This document shows, piece after piece, positions 57,568-64,000 of a stretch of DNA of 64,000 nt (position 1 is its first letter; every line of letters starts with the position of its first letter). The notes beneath the pieces are model-generated. The model was not told where the DNA came from. It saw only the letters and a list, made by a program, of their open reading frames with translations, and ran no database searches. Both the position numbers and the translations under genes were made by a program. Source of the stretch: Ypsolopha sequella (taxonomy: Eukaryota > Arthropoda > Insecta > Lepidoptera > Ypsolophidae); assembly GCA_934047225.1 (NCBI GenBank), contig CAKOHE010000023.1, forward strand, positions 310,001-374,000, written 5' to 3'.

Positions 57568-58521
57568 CCTACCTACCTACCAATCTACCAATCTACCAAT
57601 CTACCAATCTACCAATCTACCAATCTACCTACCTACCTACCAACCTACCTACCTACCTACCTACCTACCTACCTACCTACCTACCTACCAATCTACCAAT
57701 CTACCAATCTACCAATCTACCAATCTACCAATCTACCAATCTACCAATCTACCAATCTACCAATCTAACAATCTACCAATCTACTAATCTACCAATCTAC
57801 CAATCTACCAATCTACCAATCTACCAATCTACCAATCTACCAATCTACCAATCTACTAATCTACCAATCTACCAATCTAATCTACCAATCTACCAATCTA
57901 CCAATCTAATCTACCAATCTACCAATCTACCAATCTAGTCTACCAATCTACCAATCTACCAATCTACCAATCTACCAATCTACCAATCTACCAATCTACC
58001 AATCTACCAATCTACCAAACTACCAATCTACCAATCTACCAATCTACCAATCTACCAATCTACCAATCTACCAATCTACCAATCTACCAATCTACCAATC
58101 TACCACTCTACCAATCTACCAATCTACCAATCTACCAATCTACCAATCTACCAATCTACCAATCTACCAATCTACCAATCTACCTACCTACCTACCAACC
58201 TACCTACCTACCTACCTACCTACCTACCTACCTACCTACCTACCAATCTACCAATCTACCAATCTAACAATCTACCAATCTACCAATCTACCAATCTACT
58301 AATCTACCAATCTACCAATCTACCAATCTACCAATCTACCAATCTACCAATCTACCAATCTACCAATCTACTAATCTACCAATCTACCAATCTACCAATC
58401 TACCAATCTACCAATCTACCAATCTAATCTACTAATCTACCAATCTACCAATCTAATCTACCAATCTACCAATCTACCAATCTACCAATCTACCAATCTA
58501 CCAATCTACCAATCTACCAAT

Positions 58522-59040
58522 GTTTGACAGACGGCTTACGATGAAGAATCGTTCAAAAATTTAATAATTTTCGGGAATTAATACAAGTATATGAATAAAA
58601 TCTAATAAAAAATGAATGAAAAACATTCATTTTGCTTTATTTAGGTATTGGTCAATAATTATTATCTCATTACAACTTATTGTCTTATTTAAGTTTGATT
58701 AAAAATTACATTCAAAAATGGAATCATGTTGCTTTAGATTTCAGAATGCACTCATGTTTACAAAAGACTGCTGTGTTTGTGTTTGTAAGTGCCGTGTTCG
58801 TGAGCCGCACACCGACGCAAATCAGACGAAATGACTTCATTTTTGAAAACCTGATATTCGAGTATCTAAGCAATAATTATACAATTTGCGAAAAATATGT
58901 TAAATGTACATTGTTTTGTTTATATTCTCAATTAAATTCATGAATTTATTGCGTCTTCTTAAATATTACTTAGAAAGTTTGTATGAAAAGGCCTCCTCTG
59001 TTACCACCTTTAAGAGCGGTTTGAAAAACCGGCCTATTTA
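58522..59040 (+). repeat. Satellite core 23, type a (519 bp)
   Basis: Same 5-base insertion. Monomer 1154 bp. Confidence 0.9.
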
Positions 59041-59675
59041 CCTACCTACCTACCTTCCTACCAATCTACCAATCTACCAATCTACCAATCTACCAATCTA
59101 CCAATCTACCTACCTACCTACCAACCTACCTACCAACCTACCTACCTACCTACCTACCTACCTACCTACCTACCAATCTACCAATCTACCAATCTACCAA
59201 TCTACCAATCTACCAATCTACCAATCTACCAATCTACCAATCTACCAATCTACCAATCTACCAATCTACCAGTCTACCAATCTACCAATCTACCAATCTA
59301 CCAATCTACCAATCTACCAATCTACCAATCTACCAATCTACCAATCTACCAATCTACCAATCTACCAATCTACCAATCTACCAATCTTCCAATCTACTAA
59401 TCTACCAATCTACCAATCTAATCTACCAATCTACCAATCTACCAATCTAATCTACCAATCTACCAATCTACCAATCTACCAATCTACCACTCTACCAATC
59501 TACCAATCTACCAATCTACCAATCTACCAATCTACCAATCTACCAATCTACCAATCTACCAATCTACCAATCTACCAATCTACCAATCTACCAATCTACC
59601 AGTCTACCAATCTACCAATCTACCAATCTACCAATCTACCAATCTACCAATCTACCAATCTACCAATCTACCAAT

Positions 59676-60189
59676 GTTTGACAGACGGCTTACGATGAAG
59701 AATCGTTCAAAAATTTAATAATTTTCGGGAATTAATACAAGTATATGAATAAAATCTAATAAAAAATGAATGAAAAACATTCATTTTGCTTTATTTAGGT
59801 ATTGGTCAATAATTATTATCTCATTACAACTTATTGTCTTATTTAAGTTTGATTAAAAATTACATTCAAAGATGGAATCATGTTGCTTTAGATTTCAGAA
59901 TGCACTCATGTTTACACAAGACTGCTATGTTTGTGTTTGTAAGTGCCGTGTTCGTGAGCCGCACACCGACGCAAATCAGACGAAATGACTTCATTTTTGA
60001 AAACCTGATATTCGAGTATCTAAGCAATAATTATACAATTTGCGAAAAATATGTTAAATGTACATTGTTTATATTCTCAATTAAATTCATGAATTTATTG
60101 CGTCTTCTTAAATATTACTTAGAAAGTTTGTATGAAAAGGCCTCCTCTGTTACCACCTTTAAGAGCGGTTTGAAAAACCGGCCTTTTTA
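59676..60189 (+). repeat. Satellite core 24, type b
   Basis: gctatgtttg. Monomer 1127 bp. Confidence 0.9.
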
Positions 60190-60802
60190 CCTACCTACCT
60201 ACCTACCTACCAATCTACCAATCTACCAATCTACCAATCTACCAATCTACCAATCTACCAATCTACCAATCTACCTACCTACCTACCAACCTACCTACCT
60301 ACCTACCTACCTACCTACCTACCTACCTACCTACCAATCTACCAATCTACCAATCTACCAATCTACCAATCTACCAATCTACCAATCTACCAATCTACCA
60401 ATCTACCAATCTACCAATCTACTTATCTACCAATCTACCAATCTACCAATCTACCAATCTACCAATCTACCAATCTACCAATCTACCAATCTACCAATCT
60501 ACCAATCTACCAATCTACCAATCTACCAATCTACCAATCTACCAATCTACCAATCTACCAATCTACCAATCTACCAATCTACCAATCTACCAATCTACCA
60601 ATCTACCAATCTATCAATCTACCAATCTACCAATCTACCAATCTACCAATCTACCAATCTACCAATCTACCAATCTACCAATCTACCAATCTACCAATCT
60701 ACCAATCTACCAATCTACCTATCTACCAATCTACCAATCTACCAATCTACCAATCTACCAATCTACCAATCTACCAATCTACCAATCTACCAATCTACCA
60801 AT

Positions 60803-61316
60803 GTTTGACAGACGGCTTACGATGAAGAATCGTTCAAAAATTTAATAATTTTCGGGAATTAATACTAGTATATGAATAAAATCTAATAAAAAATGAATGA
60901 AAAACATTCATTTTGCTTTATTTAGGTATTGGTCAATAATTATTATCTCATTACAACTTATTGTCTTATTTAAGTTTGATTAAAAATTACATTCAAAAAT
61001 GGAATCATGTTGCTTTAGATTTCAGAATGCACTCATGTTTACACAAGACTGCTGTGTTTGTGTTTGTAAGTGCCGTGTTCGAAAGCCGCACACCGACGCA
61101 AATCAGAAGAAATGACTTCATTTTTGAAAACCTGATATTCGAGTATCTAAGCAATAATTATACAATTTGCGAAAAATATGTTAAATGTACATTGTTTATA
61201 TTCTCAATTAAATTCATGAATTTATTGCGTCTTCTTAAATATTACTTAGAAAGTTTGTATGAAAAGGCCTCCTCTGTTACCACCTTTAAGAGCGGTTTGA
61301 AAAACCGGCCTTTTTA
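60803..61316 (+). repeat. Satellite core 25, type c with a d/f marker
   Basis: ttcgaaag and cagaaga, but also atactagt near its start, which other c cores lack. This suggests gene conversion or a recurrent change. Monomer 987 bp. Confidence 0.9.
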
Positions 61317-61789
61317 CCTACCTACCTACCTACCTACCAATCTACCAATCTACCAATCTACCAATCTACCAATCTACCAATCTACCAATCTACCAATCTA
61401 CCTACCTACCTACCAACCTACCTACCTACCTACCTACCTACCTACCTACCTACCTACCAATCTACCAATCTACCAATCTACCAATCTACCAATCTACCAA
61501 TCTACCAATCTACCAATCTACCAATCTACCAATCTACCAATCTACCAGTCTACCAATCTACCAGACTACCAATCTACCAATCTACCAATCTACCAATCTA
61601 CCAATCTACCAATCTACCTATCTACCAATCTACCAATCTACCAATCTACCAATCTACCAATCTACCGATCTACCAATCTACCAATCTACCAATCTACCAA
61701 TCTACCAATCTACCAATCTACCAATCTACCAATCTACCAATCTACCAATCTACCAATCTACCAATCTACCAATCTACCAATCTACCAAT

Positions 61790-62303
61790 GTTTGACAGAC
61801 GGCTTACGATGAAGAATCGTTCAAAAATTTAATAATTTTCGGGAATTAATACTAGTATATGAATAAAATCTAATAAAAAATGAATGAAAAACATTCATTT
61901 TGCTTTATTTAGGTATTGGTCAATAATTATTATCTCATTACAACTTATTGTCTTATTTAAGTTTGAATAAAAATTACATTCAAAAATGGAATCATGTTGC
62001 TTTAGATTTCAGAATGCACTTATGTTCACACAAGACTGCTGTGTTTGTGTTTGTAAGTGCCGTGTTCGTGAGCCGCACACCGACGCAAATCAGACGAAAT
62101 GACTTCATTTTTGAAAACCTGATATTCGAGTATCTAAGCAATAATTATACAATTTGCGAAAAATATGTTAAATGTACATTGTTTATATTCTCAATTAAAT
62201 TCATGAATTTATTGCGTCTTCTTAAATATTACTTAGAAAGTTTGTATGAAAAGGCCTCCTCTGTTACCACCTTTAAGAGCGGTTTGAAAAACCGGCCTTT
62301 TTA
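61790..62303 (+). repeat. Satellite core 26, type d
   Basis: atactagt, cttatgttcac. Monomer 1259 bp, the same as core 16. Confidence 0.9.
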
Positions 62304-63048
62304 CCTATCTACCTACCAATCTACCAATCTACCAATCTACCAATCTACCAATCTACCAATCTACCTACCTACCTACCAACCTACCTACCTACCTACCTAC
62401 CTACCAATCTACCAATCTACCAATCTACCAATCTACCAATCTACCAATCTACCAATCTACCTACCTACCTACCAACCTACCTACCTACCTACCTACCTAC
62501 CTACCTACCTACCTACCAATCTACCAATCTACCAATCTACCAATCTACCAATCTACCAATCTACCAATCTACCAATCTACCAATCTACCAATCTACCAAT
62601 CTACCAATCTACCAATCTACTTATCTACCAATCTACCAATCTACCAATCTACCAATCTACCAATCTACCAATCTACCAATCTACCAATCTACCAATCTAC
62701 CAATCTACCAATCTACCAATCTACCAATCTACCAATCTACCAATCTACCAATCTACCAATCTACCAATCTACCAATCTACCAATCTACCAATCTACCAAT
62801 CTACCAATCTACCAATCTACCAATCTACCAATCTACCAATCTACCAATCTACCAATCTACCAATCTACCAATCTACCAATCTACCAATCTACCAATCTAC
62901 CAATCTACCAATCTACCAATCTACCAATCTACCAATCTACCAATCTACCAATCTACCAATCTACCTATCTACCAATCTACCAATCTACCAATCTACCAAT
63001 CTACCAATCTACCAATCTACCAATCTACCAATCTACCAATCTACCAAT

Positions 63049-63562
63049 GTTTGACAGACGGCTTACGATGAAGAATCGTTCAAAAATTTAATAATTTTCG
63101 GGAATTAATACAAGTATATGAATAAAATCTAATAAAAAATGAATGAAAAACATTCATTTTGCTTTATTTAGGTATTGGTCAATAATTATTATCTCATTAC
63201 AACTTATTGTCTTATTTAAGTTTGATTAAAAATTACATTCAAAAATGGAATCATGTTGCTTTAGATTTCAGAATGCACTCATGTTTACACAAGACTGCTG
63301 TGTTTGTGTTTGTAAGTGCCGTGTTCGTGAGCCGCACACCGACGCAAATCAGAAGAAATGACTTCATTTTTGAAAACCTGATATTCGAGTATCTAAGCAA
63401 TAATTATACAATTTGCGAAAAATATGTTAAATGTATTTTGTTTATATTCCCAATTAAATTCATAAATTTATTGCGTCTTCTTAAATATTACTTAGAAAGT
63501 TTGTATGAAAAGGCCTCCTCTGTTACCACCTTTAAGAGCGGTTTGAAAAACCGGCCTTTTTA
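63049..63562 (+). repeat. Satellite core 27, type e
   Basis: tattttg, cataaa. The tract runs to the window end. Confidence 0.9.
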
Positions 63563-64000
63563 CCTACCTACCTACCTACCTACCAATCTTCCAATCTACC
63601 AATCTACCAATCTACCAATCTACCAATCTACCAATCTACCAATCTACCTACCTACCTACCAACCTACCTACCTACCTACCTACCTACCTACCTACCTACC
63701 TACCAATCTACCAATCTACCAATCTACCAATCTACCAATCTACCAATCTACCAATCTACCAATCTACCAATCTACCAATCTACCAATCTACCAATCTACC
63801 AATCTACCAATCTACCAGTCTACCAATCTACCAATCTACCAATCTACCAATCTACCAATCTACCAATCTACCAATCTACCAATCTACCTATCTACCAATC
63901 TACCAATCTACCAATCTACCAATCTACCAATCTACCAATCTACCAATCTACCAATCTACCAATCTACCAATCTACCAATCTACCAATCTACCAATCTACC

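Larger units (their letters stand above)
53865..58521 (+). repeat. Higher-order repeat unit 3 (c-d-e-f, 4657 bp)
   Basis: Four monomers of 999, 1195, 995 and 1468 bp. Types a and b are missing. Confidence 0.9.
28221..64000. repeat. Composite satellite: 514-bp core plus CTACCAAT octamer tract
   Basis: From 28221 to the window end the DNA is a tandem array, interrupted only by the gypsy element. Each monomer is a 514-bp AT-rich core, about four CTAC units, a few CTACCAAT octamers and a CTAC block holding one CAAC. A long CTACCAAT tract then runs to the next core. There are 27 cores. Monomers range from 823 to 1583 bp, with the variation in the tract. The octamer encodes LPIYQSTN in all three + frames without a stop, while every - frame hits TAG each 24 bases, so long + ORFs here are a composition effect. 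Confidence 0.97.
58522..64000 (+). repeat. Higher-order repeat unit 4 (a-b-c-d-e, partial at window end)
   Basis: Monomers 1154, 1127, 987 and 1259 bp, then type e running off the window. The array continues beyond 64000. Confidence 0.9.

Noticed and set aside
29255..63054. Repeated long ORFs beginning SYLSLIKNYIQ and running into LPIYQSTN repeats
   Set aside because: They start at TTG, not ATG. The core part is conserved only because cores are near-identical, three cores have a frame-breaking insertion with no sign of a cost, and the rest is octamer translation open in every frame. No known domain.

Overview
The window looks like heterochromatic, gene-poor DNA from an insect, most likely a moth or butterfly. 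This rests on the element families present (BEL/Pao, Ty3/gypsy and APE-type non-LTR elements with short 3' microsatellite tails), the insect-style two-finger C2H2 repeats and the complete lack of ordinary host genes. The taxon is an inference. I found no intact single-copy host gene, tRNA or rRNA.

Layout. (1) 1-3647: 3' part of a BEL/Pao element (BEL-1), with an open pol frame and a 267-bp 3' LTR. (2) 3648-8312 and 20616-23459: a minus-strand C2H2 zinc-finger tandem array of roughly 87 fingers (171-bp two-finger unit), cut in two by a second BEL element. (3) 8313-20615: that element, BEL-2, with 402-bp LTRs and the TSD CAAGT. It has a broken gag-pol and carries a PHD-type non-LTR element (NL-1) in its leader. 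(4) 23460-28220: the 5' LTR and leader of a third BEL copy (BEL-3), interrupted by a second non-LTR element (NL-2) with a 12-bp TSD. (5) 28221-64000: a satellite whose monomer is a 514-bp core plus a variable tract of the octamer CTACCAAT. There are 27 cores. From 40538 onward they form a six-monomer higher-order repeat (abcdef, about 7.0 kb). (6) 34890-39036: a 4147-bp minus-strand Ty3/gypsy element inserted in satellite core 5, with identical 119-bp LTRs and the TSD GAAAG.

How it fits together. The zinc-finger array was the substrate into which three BEL elements landed, all on the + strand. Each BEL junction visible in the window abuts finger sequence, and removing BEL-2 with one TSD copy restores the finger reading frame. 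Non-LTR elements then entered BEL-2 and BEL-3. The satellite begins inside the BEL-3 leader, so it was seeded in, or recombined into, a retrotransposon. The gypsy copy arrived after the satellite core existed. The most unusual features are the higher-order satellite built on an 8-bp repeat with a length-invariant core, the very long zinc-finger array, and an intron-like or third-ORF segment between ORF1 and ORF2 of NL-2.
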